Part shown: positions 52,567 through 61,032 of the stretch, piece by piece
Position numbering within the stretch: the stretch's first letter is position 1
How the letters are laid out: each line of letters starts with the position of its first letter
Origin: Mucilaginibacter gossypii
GTDB lineage: Bacteria; Bacteroidota; Bacteroidia; Sphingobacteriales; Sphingobacteriaceae
Length of the DNA stretch: 64,000 nucleotides
Direction of reading: 5' to 3'
Assembly (NCBI RefSeq): GCF_900100945.1
Contig: NZ_FNCG01000006.1
Span: forward strand, 62,001-126,000
The notes under the pieces: model-generated
What the model saw: the letters and a program-made list of their open reading frames with translations, nothing else
Told to the model about the DNA's origin: nothing
The model's database searches: none
Translations under genes and position numbers: made by a program

Positions 52567-54777
52567 TTAGTCGGTTAATCCAAAACAAACATAACTATCT
52601 CCCGACTTACTTCCAATTTTTCCGCCGCCACAGGCAATAACTACGTACTGTTTACCATCAATTGAATAAGTTGCAGGGGTAGCGTAACCTGCCGCCGGCA
52701 AATCGGCTTCCCAAACCACTTTGCCGGTACGTTTATCAAACGCACGGATCTTTTCATCTTTGGTTGCAGCGATAAATACCAGGCCACCTTTGGTAACCAC
52801 CGGACCACCATAATTTTCCGTGCCGGTTACAGGGATTCCTTTTTTGGTTAACTCAGGATACTCACCCAGCGGCACTTTCCAAAGCAACTTGCCCGATGTG
52901 AGGTCGATAGCATTGAGCGTACCCCATGGCGGTTTTATACCGGGATAGCCATCTTTATCTAAAAAACGATTATAACCATTCATGGCATAAGGGACTTCAT
53001 CAACCATTTTCCTTTCCGCCTCCGAGCTGGCGACGCGATTGCCGGTTGGCTCTTTGGCTACTTCTTTCGCCGCCTTAGTTGCAGGAATCTTGAGCAGGAA
53101 AGCAAGCAGGTTCTTTTTATCTGCGGGCGAAATCTGTTTAAAAGAAGGCATCATGTTGCGGCCGGCAGCAATAATACCGCTCACCTGATCGGCAGTATAC
53201 TTTTTGCCGATGTTTACCAACGATGGATAGGATGCTCCATTACCCTTCAGTTCGGCGCCGTGACAGCCAATGCAATTCGTATTATACACTACGTGTCCTA
53301 ATGCCTGCGGTGAATGATCGTTAGTGTTGGTTTTAGGTACATCGATCATTACCTGTGCCCATGGCATTTCAGAGCAGTTTACGTATAGTATCTTGCTTTC
53401 AGGATCAACAGCAGCTCCACCCCACTCGCCCCCACCATCAAAACCGGGGAAGATCCAGCCTCCCTCCTTGCTTGGCGGGGTGAACATGATCCGGTTTTTA
53501 ACCTGGTTATATTTTGACAGCATTTCCCTGTGCACTTCGGGCGTACGGTCGGTAACATCTTCGGGATTAAACATTTGCCGGGCGAAAGGTTGCGGCAAAG
53601 TTGGGATGGGTTGCGTAGGCCAAACTTCTTCGCCGGGCAGGGTTTTGGTTGGCACAGGTTTTTCCACTATTGGGAATATAGGTTTACCATTCGTTCTGTC
53701 GAACATAAATACATAACCATGCTTGGTGATTTGTGTTACGGCATCTATCTTTTTACCGTCTTTAACAATGGTTACAAGGTTTGGATTGGCGGGCAGGTCG
53801 CGGTCCCACAGGTCGTGATGCACAAATTGGTAATACCATTTCAGCTTACCTGTAGCTGCATCAAGTGCCAGCAACGAATTGGCAAACAGGTTTTGCCCTT
53901 TCCTGAACCCGCCATAAAAGTCGCCACCTACCGAGCCGGTGGGAATATACACGATCCCCCGCTTTTCATCCAAAGCCATCCCTGCCCAATTATTAGCCCC
54001 GCCAAATTTTTTGTAAGCCGCTGTATCTTTCCAGGTATTGTACCCCACTTCGCCGGGATGCGGTATGGTGTGGAAGATCCATTTTAACTTTCCTGTCCGG
54101 GCATCGTAAGCACGCACGTGCCCAGGAGCCGCATCAGCTGATTCGGATACGCGGTCACCAACAATCAACACATCTTTATAAACCACGCCGGGCGTAGTTC
54201 CCGCGACAAATGATTTGGTATCCCTGTCTAAATTCTTAGTAAGGTCGAGATATCCACCCTTGCCAAATGAGCGCACCGGAGTGCCGTTTTCGGCGTCAAT
54301 AGCCCAGGTTTTAGCTCCCACGCTGTAGAAAATCCTTTTTTCGCCGCCATTATCATTTTGCCAGTATATTACTCCACGGCTCACTTTATAGTAAGCCATA
54401 GGGTCGCCATTATTAGTAGTATCATCCTTAGCGGGGTCAAACAGCCATTTTTGCAGGCCTGTAACAGCATTTAACGCAAACAGCTTCAATTTAGGACTGG
54501 TACCATACAAAATACCATCAACCATAATAGGATTGCATTGATTTTGGCTGAGATTGGCAGTATCCTTATCGCCTGTGCCAAAAGTCCACATCACTTTTAG
54601 TTTGTTTACATTATTTAAAGTAATTTCATCATTGGATGAATACCGTACCCCTTCTTTTGAACCCGCATAGGCAGGCCAACCACTATAGTTATTGTTTTGA
54701 TTGCCTTGCTGATTTTTACAGGACGTATAAATGCCTGCCGCAAAGCACAGGGCTATCAAATACCGGGTGTTAATCAT
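52567..54777 (-). CDS. PQQ-dependent dehydrogenase lipoprotein with inserted cytochrome c domain
   Basis: 736 residues. A lipobox IYTSC anchors it. The beta-propeller of the quinoprotein alcohol/glucose dehydrogenase type has W-motif blades (LFALNAVTGLQKWLFDP, VRAYDARTGKLKWIFH, IRAFDKRTGKVVWEAD). A class-I cytochrome c domain with CIGCH (502-506) and likely Met ligand in NMMPSF (541-542) is inserted before the last blades. Electrons from substrate would pass from PQQ to heme and on to the respiratory chain. The substrate is probably a sugar or alcohol. No PQQ biosynthesis genes are in the window. Confidence 0.9.
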   Translation of the reverse strand: MINTRYLIALCFAAGIYTSCKNQQGNQNNNYSGWPAYAGSKEGVRYSSNDEITLNNVNKLKVMWTFGTGDKDTANLSQNQCNPIMVDGILYGTSPKLKLFALNAVTGLQKWLFDPAKDDTTNNGDPMAYYKVSRGVIYWQNDNGGEKRIFYSVGAKTWAIDAENGTPVRSFGKGGYLDLTKNLDRDTKSFVAGTTPGVVYKDVLIVGDRVSESADAAPGHVRAYDARTGKLKWIFHTIPHPGEVGYNTWKDTAAYKKFGGANNWAGMALDEKRGIVYIPTGSVGGDFYGGFRKGQNLFANSLLALDAATGKLKWYYQFVHHDLWDRDLPANPNLVTIVKDGKKIDAVTQITKHGYVFMFDRTNGKPIFPIVEKPVPTKTLPGEEVWPTQPIPTLPQPFARQMFNPEDVTDRTPEVHREMLSKYNQVKNRIMFTPPSKEGGWIFPGFDGGGEWGGAAVDPESKILYVNCSEMPWAQVMIDVPKTNTNDHSPQALGHVVYNTNCIGCHGAELKGNGASYPSLVNIGKKYTADQVSGIIAAGRNMMPSFKQISPADKKNLLAFLLKIPATKAAKEVAKEPTGNRVASSEAERKMVDEVPYAMNGYNRFLDKDGYPGIKPPWGTLNAIDLTSGKLLWKVPLGEYPELTKKGIPVTGTENYGGPVVTKGGLVFIAATKDEKIRAFDKRTGKVVWEADLPAAGYATPATYSIDGKQYVVIACGGGKIGSKSGDSYVCFGLTD

Positions 54778-54923
54778 TTATAATGTAAAATTTGGCGTTA
54801 ATTGGGTCCCGACGCATTTCAGTATACATGGCGCGGCGCGTGTTAGCAACAGTGCTCTCTAAATGTATGAATAAAAATTATTTTACAAATATTCATCCGT
54901 TGCCTGCGTATATCATTTCGTCC

Positions 54924-54958
54924 ATAAAAAATGCCATAGCTAATAAAGCCATGGCATT
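54924..54958 (-). terminator. Intrinsic terminator of the metallopeptidase gene
   Basis: AATGCCATAGC and GCCATGGCATT (one mismatch) form the stem, followed on the minus strand by a run of T. Located 43 bases past the stop at 55001. Confidence 0.8.
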
Positions 54959-55000
54959 ACAAGATGTATCACAAGAATCCTCTACAGGGAATCCTTACTT

Positions 55001-56311
55001 TTATTTCTTCACTAAACTAACAGGTGCAACCTCCTGGCTCAACAGTTTTCCAAACAGCTCCCAGCGTTTTGCGGGAGCTTTTGTGGTGCCTCCGTTTGAT
55101 TCAATGTAGTTTTTCACCAAATCCTGGCCGTAATTATAATTGATAACATAACTACGATATTTTTTGATAAAGCTGATTGATTTTTGAGCAGTCTCATCGT
55201 TCATAAGGCAATACTTTCTAAGGTACGACAATGCTTTATCCTGGCTCATGGTATTATTGATCAAGCCTCTTGCTGCCTCGTTGCGGGCATAGTTTAAAGT
55301 GCCTTTTATAGCAAGGGCCTTGAAATACAGGTCGGCACCGGCGGTATCCAAACCGGCCAGCGGCAGCAATACGTTTTTCGCAAACTTTATTTTATCATCA
55401 CCGGGAAAAGCTACTTCAATACCGTAATTGGCACTGCCCTCGGCAATCAGCGATTGCGGACTGAACAACGGGTATAGAGAAATTTCAACCCAACCTTTAT
55501 CATGGTAAAGGTTTTTCTCCAGCAACATATTGTATACATGGTGTCCGGGATAACTTTCATGACTGCCCACATCGATGGCACGGTCAATAAAAATCTTCAG
55601 ATCGGTATTGATCTGTACGGTGCTCTTATACCCCCCTTTATACCAGTTATAACCCGACCATGGCTTATTAGTTACATATTCCAGCGTAAATGTTTCGCCG
55701 GCAGGCAGTTGGTAATGGGCAATTGTGCGCTTGCGGGCTTCGGCAATAGCCGCTTTTATAACAGGGTCTAATTTATCTTTTGGTATAATAAACTTATTGG
55801 CCAGCTTTTGAAACCTGTCGTTCACGTTTCCTTTACCCGGTAAAATGCTGTCGAGCAGGGCTATCTGCCCCTTAAAAAAATCATCGGTATAAACCGGGGC
55901 AGCTACACCAAATAACTCGCGCGATTCTTCATCAAAAGGCCTTTCCTCTCCCGAAAAAATACGGATCCGGCGACTGAAAGCAACCAACTGATCGGCCATC
56001 CAATTAGCGCGGATCTTATTGGTATCAATTTTCGAAGTATTGGCGATGGTGCGCAGGTCATTCATCAGGCTGTTTGCCGACGCCAGCAGACTATCCTTAG
56101 GGAAAGTTTTCAGTGGCTCCGATTTTGGCTTCAATGAATCCGGCCCATAATAAGCATCTACAAAGTCGCCGTCGTATTGCCCTATTGCAAGGCCAAGCTT
56201 TACATATTCAACAGCAAGGCTATTGAGCTTTTTATTTTCGAGCTGCTGTGCCGGGCCATGCCCACATGAAAACAGTAATAACAAAGGGGCAAAAAACAGT
56301 AGTTTTTTCAT
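55001..56311 (-). CDS. DUF885-like zinc metallopeptidase, lipoprotein
   Basis: 436 residues from the ATG at 56311, chosen because a lipoprotein signal follows directly (MKKLLFFAPLLLLFSCG); the longer frame adds 30 unrelated residues. The mature protein is helical, with VGSHESYPGHHVYN, a variant of the HExxPGHH zinc motif of DUF885 proteins, and a downstream Glu in LIAEGSANYG as third ligand. Likely a periplasmic peptidase; the substrate is unknown. It lies 94 bases downstream of the Dma-like anti-sigma gene on the same strand and may belong to that unit. Confidence 0.82.
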   Translation of the reverse strand: MKKLLFFAPLLLLFSCGHGPAQQLENKKLNSLAVEYVKLGLAIGQYDGDFVDAYYGPDSLKPKSEPLKTFPKDSLLASANSLMNDLRTIANTSKIDTNKIRANWMADQLVAFSRRIRIFSGEERPFDEESRELFGVAAPVYTDDFFKGQIALLDSILPGKGNVNDRFQKLANKFIIPKDKLDPVIKAAIAEARKRTIAHYQLPAGETFTLEYVTNKPWSGYNWYKGGYKSTVQINTDLKIFIDRAIDVGSHESYPGHHVYNMLLEKNLYHDKGWVEISLYPLFSPQSLIAEGSANYGIEVAFPGDDKIKFAKNVLLPLAGLDTAGADLYFKALAIKGTLNYARNEAARGLINNTMSQDKALSYLRKYCLMNDETAQKSISFIKKYRSYVINYNYGQDLVKNYIESNGGTTKAPAKRWELFGKLLSQEVAPVSLVKK

Positions 56312-56405
56312 GGCGATTGATCTTGTACGGTAAATGTGGCGCAAGATAATAATTCCATTTAGTATAAGAGGAATGCTAGCCTTACCGTAAGGGTTGTACA
56401 AAAGC

Positions 56406-57701
56406 TTAGGGTTTGCTGAACGAATTAAGATTATACGTTACCCCCACCGCTACACCCGTAGACTGCAGTTTAATATCAGAATATCCAACTCCTGAAATTG
56501 GCACTTTCATATATGGCTGAACACTTACACCAACTTTTGAATTTATTTTATGTTCATAGGTTGCATTTATATTGATAATGCTCAATAAATACCCCTTACT
56601 GTTTGGTACGGTATAATTTTGAGGCCAAGCAGCACTGTTAGCACCATCGGCATAATTATAAGTATACTTTTCATGCAACATCAGATAGGACGATAAACCA
56701 GTGCCTACCGATAATTTATTGCGAAAATTGCCATATACCTGATAGGCTATATTAACCGGAATATCAAGCATTTTACAGTCTGCCGTTACATCCGTTGGCT
56801 CATTTTTAAACACATATGCAGTGCGATAATTGGCAAAGCTTGTATTGTAAGGTTTTGATGAATACACAACACCACTTGTAATTGTTAACTTTTTAGTGGC
56901 ACCAAATGAAAGCAGCAAACCATAATTGCTGCCAACCTTGCCCTGGAACGAATTTGTACCATTAACATCAGAAGAAGCCAAGGCCGTGATAGCCCATTGC
57001 GGCCGGTAACCAAAGCTCTGTTTAATTATTTTTTTATTGGATTTCGTTGCAGGTGCTTGAATAGGTTGTCTTTCAATATTTGTTTTAAAATCAGGAACAG
57101 CTAAAGGAGAATATTGTATATCAAGTGATAACGCTCTATTTACCAGTAAATTTGAAATGGTACCATTATTATTAGCCGGCTCAGCACCTGCCATCAGGGC
57201 GCGATCGTGTTGCATAATGGTATCCCGGCCGCTGATTCCCTTTTTGTTTGCACCGCGAATATTACGGTGGAAGCTGGCGACAGATGGTGTTAAGCTTATC
57301 TGGCCTGTGTGAGCATGATTGCCTGTATTGCTGTTGGCAGCTATGTTGCTGTTCCCGGCTGGCCGGGTTGTTAATAAACTGTCTGTTGGTGGTTGCGGCG
57401 TACTCCCGCCACTGGTTCCGGGATTTGTTTTAGGCGCAGCGGGCTTAACCTTAGCCTGTTGTTGCCCAGCTGTATTATCATCCTTTACATTAGGTTTAAA
57501 AAACCACCATCCTAAAAACAGCAGTAACATCGCTGCTATTCCGCTTGCAATTGGCAACCAGTAAACAATTCCACGACGTTTCTTGCCTTTGTCAAGCATT
57601 TGCTCAAGCGCATTCCAGTCATCCTCGTTAAACGCGCGATGATTTGCCGGGTCTTCCAGTCCCTTCTTAAAAATGTTATCTAAATCTTCTTCGCTTTTCA
57701 T
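56406..57701 (-). CDS. Dual-membrane-spanning anti-sigma factor candidate (Dma-like)
   Basis: 431 residues with an unusual layout. A cytoplasmic N-terminus of about 45 residues (EEDLDNIFKKGLEDPANHRA) is followed by an inner-membrane helix (about 46-68, IVYWLPIASGIAAMLLLFLG) and a long, low-complexity Pro/Asn/Thr/Ser linker (about 70-225). The C-terminal domain (about 235-431) reads as a PorT-type outer-membrane barrel (WAITALASSDVNG, KLTITSGVVYSSKPYN, MLDIPVNIAYQVYGN, VGVTYNLNSF). The start overlaps the sigma-factor stop (ATGA). This matches the Dma proteins described in Bacteroides, which tether a sigma factor and reach the outer membrane. Function here is inferred from architecture. Confidence 0.78.
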   Translation of the reverse strand: MKSEEDLDNIFKKGLEDPANHRAFNEDDWNALEQMLDKGKKRRGIVYWLPIASGIAAMLLLFLGWWFFKPNVKDDNTAGQQQAKVKPAAPKTNPGTSGGSTPQPPTDSLLTTRPAGNSNIAANSNTGNHAHTGQISLTPSVASFHRNIRGANKKGISGRDTIMQHDRALMAGAEPANNNGTISNLLVNRALSLDIQYSPLAVPDFKTNIERQPIQAPATKSNKKIIKQSFGYRPQWAITALASSDVNGTNSFQGKVGSNYGLLLSFGATKKLTITSGVVYSSKPYNTSFANYRTAYVFKNEPTDVTADCKMLDIPVNIAYQVYGNFRNKLSVGTGLSSYLMLHEKYTYNYADGANSAAWPQNYTVPNSKGYLLSIININATYEHKINSKVGVSVQPYMKVPISGVGYSDIKLQSTGVAVGVTYNLNSFSKP

Positions 57702-58345
57702 CCTCTGATACCATTATTAAAAAAGGTTGTCCTTACATCTATACCTATGCCATTATAGGCCACAATTGGGTTAATATCCATACCCCTGTTGTAATTTGTT
57801 TTATTAGCAGTTTCCTCTGCTTTTAATATCATTTGTTTTAGTTTTTGACGCGCTTTGTGCAGGTTTGACTTTGATGTGCCCGAATTAATATTTAGCATTT
57901 CCCCTATCTCTTCATGCGAATAACCGTCAATCGCAAAAAGGTTAAAAACCGTACGATAAGCCTGCGGCAACTGCTGTACCATAGCCAGCAGGTCTTCATA
58001 ATTTAAATTTTTATCTGTCAGGTCTCCCTCACTCACATTTTCTGCCTTCTCCAAATCCTCGGTATAGGCCATTTTTAAATTGGCACGATAATAATCAATA
58101 GAAACATTCATCATAATACGTCCAATCCATGCTTTAAACGGCCTTGAAGTATCAAACCTGTCTATATGGGTAAATACTTTCATAAAACCCTGGTTCATAA
58201 CTTCTGCAGCTTCATCACGGTTACCTGCATAACGGAGACAAATGCCCATAGAAAATCCATAAAACGCCTTATAGAGCATTTTCTGACTTTTCCTGTCCTG
58301 CTTTACGCAGCCATTGATCAGTTGATGTAACTCTTCTTCGCCCAT
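57698..58345 (-). CDS. ECF-type RNA polymerase sigma factor
   Basis: 215 residues. Region 2 (about 22-90) has RDEAAEVMNQGFMKVFTHI and FKAWIGRIMMNVSIDYYR. Region 4 (about 120-175) has LPQAYRTVFNLFAIDGYSHE and the helix-turn-helix EIGEMLNINSGTSKSNLHKARQKL, the Bacteroidota ECF form. A C-terminal tail of about 35 residues is unusual and uncharacterised. It overlaps the Dma-like gene by 4 bases, so the pair should be made together. Confidence 0.93.
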   Translation of the reverse strand: MGEEELHQLINGCVKQDRKSQKMLYKAFYGFSMGICLRYAGNRDEAAEVMNQGFMKVFTHIDRFDTSRPFKAWIGRIMMNVSIDYYRANLKMAYTEDLEKAENVSEGDLTDKNLNYEDLLAMVQQLPQAYRTVFNLFAIDGYSHEEIGEMLNINSGTSKSNLHKARQKLKQMILKAEETANKTNYNRGMDINPIVAYNGIGIDVRTTFFNNGIRG

Positions 58346-58637
58346 ACGGGGGTTATAAACTCAGAATCAAACACATAAATTTAACCTTATCTACGCACAT
58401 CACGGCAACTATTATTAAAAGGTTGCCCGTTGTGCAAAATAATTTAAATTTTTCTCACAATTGGATAAAATCATGCACACTTTTCTCACCTACGGAAATC
58501 ATTTATACAAAATATGCACAAGCTAACACAGCCTCAATAAAATCTTTGCAAATAATTATATTTTTGCCAATGAGGCAACCTGTACGTGTATTTATAGCGT
58601 AATACCATGTAAACCCCGCCTGCTTTAAAGGCCTTTT

Positions 58638-58814
58638 ATGAGAATCGACATAAACCCAAACTTCCCTGTAAAAAATTGTAAAACCTGCGGGACACGTCCG
58701 ATAATTGAACAAGCAAAAGATCGCTGGATTATCCTGTGCCCCAATCCGAATTGTCGAAATGCCATTTCTGACAAGCTGATTAATATAACAGAATGGAATA
58801 AGCAAAATCCATAA
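58638..58814 (+). CDS. Small zinc-ribbon protein, 58 aa (Lar-like)
   Basis: A short plus-strand frame encodes MRIDINPNFPVKNCKTCGTR followed by a middle segment and LCPNPNC, with a C-terminal INITEWNK. The CxxC...CxxxxC spacing is a zinc ribbon, and the ending resembles the AI..WN.R tail of Lar-type restriction-alleviation and related phage/plasmid zinc ribbons. It is surrounded by about 290 bases of non-coding DNA on the left and 117 on the right, and longer frames on the opposite strand have no features. Existence likely from the motif; the function is open. Confidence 0.65.
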   Translation: MRIDINPNFPVKNCKTCGTRPIIEQAKDRWIILCPNPNCRNAISDKLINITEWNKQNP

Positions 58815-58931
58815 TGTTTTTTCGCCGGTTTATTTATCTTAAGGCAACCATCCCCGGAACATGCACGATATATATTATAAAAGGGCATAACAAGCCCTTA
58901 ATAATTTATATACTAATAATACTACTGCTGC

Positions 58932-59735
58932 ATGGTACCGGTGTCTGTTGTGATCATTACTAAAAACGAAGCTGCCTTAATTGAAGATTGTATAAAAATG
59001 GCTTCTTTAATTACCGATGATATTGTTGTGATTGATAATGACAGTACCGATGGCACGCCGCTTATTGCCTCCCGTTATGGCTGCAGGGTGTTTCAAAAAA
59101 GCTGGAGCGGATATGGAGCAAACAAAAATAAAGGGGTAGCCCAGGCCCGCTACAACTGGATCTTAAGTATTGATGCTGATGAGGTACTTGATTTGGAGCT
59201 TATTAAATCGCTCCATAATTTAACCTTTGACAAACCGAATGTTGTTTACGATATCAAATTCAAATCATACTTTGGCAAAAAGCTGATCCGTTTTGGTAAT
59301 TGGGGAAATGATCATCACGTGCGTTTGTTTAATCGTTCATTGGTAAAATGGGGCGAAACCGAGGTACACGAAACCTTGCTTTTGCCTTCCGATGCCGAGA
59401 TCAAAAGCATAGCGGGTTATATCCAACACCACTCTGTAACCGATATTGACGACTTTAAGCGTAAAGCTATTCTTTATGCACAGCTAAGCGCAGCCAAATA
59501 TTACAAAGCCGGTAAAAAGGCAACGTTTATCAAGCTATATTTCTCGCCCGCTTTTGGCTTTTTACGCAATTACATTATCAGGCTTGGTTTTTTAGATGGA
59601 GCTGAAGGATTGGCTATAGCGCGTGTTATTTATAAAAACACACGCCTTAAATACGCTTATCTGAAACAATATAAAGAGTTGTCTCAAACGCGAAACACCT
59701 ATCGTAACGAGTTGGCTATAGAGCAGATTAACTGA
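58932..59735 (+). CDS. Family 2 glycosyltransferase, WaaE/KdtX-like
   Basis: 267-residue GT-A enzyme. The N-terminus VSVVIITKNEAALIEDCI, then IVVIDNDSTDGT and the metal-binding SIDADEVLD, are the GT2 signature. The C-terminal half (FGNWGNDHHVRLFNRS, WGETEVHETL, HHSVTDIDDF) is that of the WaaE/KdtX group, which adds a glucose-like residue to the LPS core. It probably transfers a hexose onto lipid A core or a lipid-linked glycan on the cytoplasmic face. It heads the glycan block at the right end, though on the opposite strand to the next two genes. Confidence 0.92.
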   Translation: MVPVSVVIITKNEAALIEDCIKMASLITDDIVVIDNDSTDGTPLIASRYGCRVFQKSWSGYGANKNKGVAQARYNWILSIDADEVLDLELIKSLHNLTFDKPNVVYDIKFKSYFGKKLIRFGNWGNDHHVRLFNRSLVKWGETEVHETLLLPSDAEIKSIAGYIQHHSVTDIDDFKRKAILYAQLSAAKYYKAGKKATFIKLYFSPAFGFLRNYIIRLGFLDGAEGLAIARVIYKNTRLKYAYLKQYKELSQTRNTYRNELAIEQIN

Positions 59736-59826
59736 CCAAGGTATGGTATGGTATCGTATAGTTGGCAGTCTGAAGTCAAAACTAAATAGGACTTTTGAGC
59801 TGAGGCTAAGTACTATCGACTTAAAA

Positions 59827-61032
59827 CTATTTGTCCAGCACCTGTTGGTAAAACTTCAACGTTTGCCTGGCCAATATATCGATATCAAAACATTGTTTTA
59901 CCTTTTCATTGCCAGCTAAAGCAAGGCGCAGGCGTTTTTCAGGCTCATTGAGCAATGTAACTATTGCCGATGCTAATTCCTCAATATTGTCTGGATCTAT
60001 CAGCAGCCCGTTAACGCCATCATCAATAAGTTCGGTGCCGGATGTTCGGTTTGAATTGATCACCGCTGTTCCACATGCCATGGCCTCTAACGGCGCAAGT
60101 GCAAAAGCTTCGGCATATGATGGGAATACCGCCACTGCCGAATTACTTAAACAGGCATAAAGTTCATCCCTCCCCACATGCCCTTTAAACACAACACTGC
60201 TTTTTGCATCCTTCTGCAAGCAGGCGATTACTTTACTTACCGGGCCTTTCCCCAGTATCAGTAACCGGGCATCAGGGACCTGTTTTATAACTATATTCCA
60301 GGCCTCCGCTAACTGAAAAATCCCTTTTTTTTGTACAAGGCTCCCCGTAAAAACCACCTGCTTCGCACCGGACATGTCGCTGCTTCCAATGACGATATTT
60401 GTATCTATACCATTATACAACACCGTGATGGATTTGTTATACGACAGGTAATCAGCACTTTTTTCTGCGGTATAGGCGCTTGCACTGCTAACAGCCGCTG
60501 CGCGGTTTAAAATATCCTGCTCCATTTTCAAAATATGCGGTGCTACCGGTATCCCTGCCTCAGCATTAAAGTAGGTAATGGAACCATTAAATTTAACAAC
60601 TACGGGAACAGGTAATGTGGGAAACGGCACATATGATTTACAAAACCTGATATAATCATTATAATCGGGCATTTCAATAATGTTGATCTGCTCATCGGCT
60701 ATCATATGTTCCAGCTTTTTTTGATAAGCCGCAATGCTTCTTTTTATATCCCGTTGCGTAATACCTGTATCCAGTAATATCCTGTTAAGCATCCGTACCC
60801 CGGCAGACCGCTGATTTTCAAACCACTTATCATCAATACTCCAGCGATATCTCAAAACTTTTACACCTTCATCCTCAAATTCATCCGCGCCTCCGTATCC
60901 GCGGCTATACAACCCGGCAACAATTACCTTATGCCCCAGCTTTACCATTTGCCGTGCAATGAGCCGCACATAGGTTCCAATACCGCCATGCGGTCCGGGA
61001 GGATATTCATCGCACAGATATAAAATGTTCAT
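59827..61032 (-). CDS. Family 4 glycosyltransferase (GT-B)
   Basis: 401 residues. The N-terminus has YLCDEYPPGPHGGIGTYVRL, the acceptor-side loop of GT4 enzymes. The C-terminal Rossmann domain (about 215-400) has VVFTGSLVQKKGIFQLAEAW and the donor-binding EAFALAPLEAMACGTAV (E-x7-E). It transfers a nucleotide-activated sugar onto a growing glycan in the cytoplasm. It overlaps the flippase gene by 4 bases (ATGA), so the two form an operon in a surface-polysaccharide locus. Confidence 0.93.
   Translation of the reverse strand: MNILYLCDEYPPGPHGGIGTYVRLIARQMVKLGHKVIVAGLYSRGYGGADEFEDEGVKVLRYRWSIDDKWFENQRSAGVRMLNRILLDTGITQRDIKRSIAAYQKKLEHMIADEQINIIEMPDYNDYIRFCKSYVPFPTLPVPVVVKFNGSITYFNAEAGIPVAPHILKMEQDILNRAAAVSSASAYTAEKSADYLSYNKSITVLYNGIDTNIVIGSSDMSGAKQVVFTGSLVQKKGIFQLAEAWNIVIKQVPDARLLILGKGPVSKVIACLQKDAKSSVVFKGHVGRDELYACLSNSAVAVFPSYAEAFALAPLEAMACGTAVINSNRTSGTELIDDGVNGLLIDPDNIEELASAIVTLLNEPEKRLRLALAGNEKVKQCFDIDILARQTLKFYQQVLDK

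Noticed and set aside
58503..58888. Two overlapping minus-strand frames
   Set aside because: They lie opposite the zinc-ribbon gene, which has clear cysteine motifs, and show no features of their own.
59742..59762. GGTAT tandem microsatellite
   Set aside because: Only about three to four short units in a non-coding gap with no effect on a gene that I can see.
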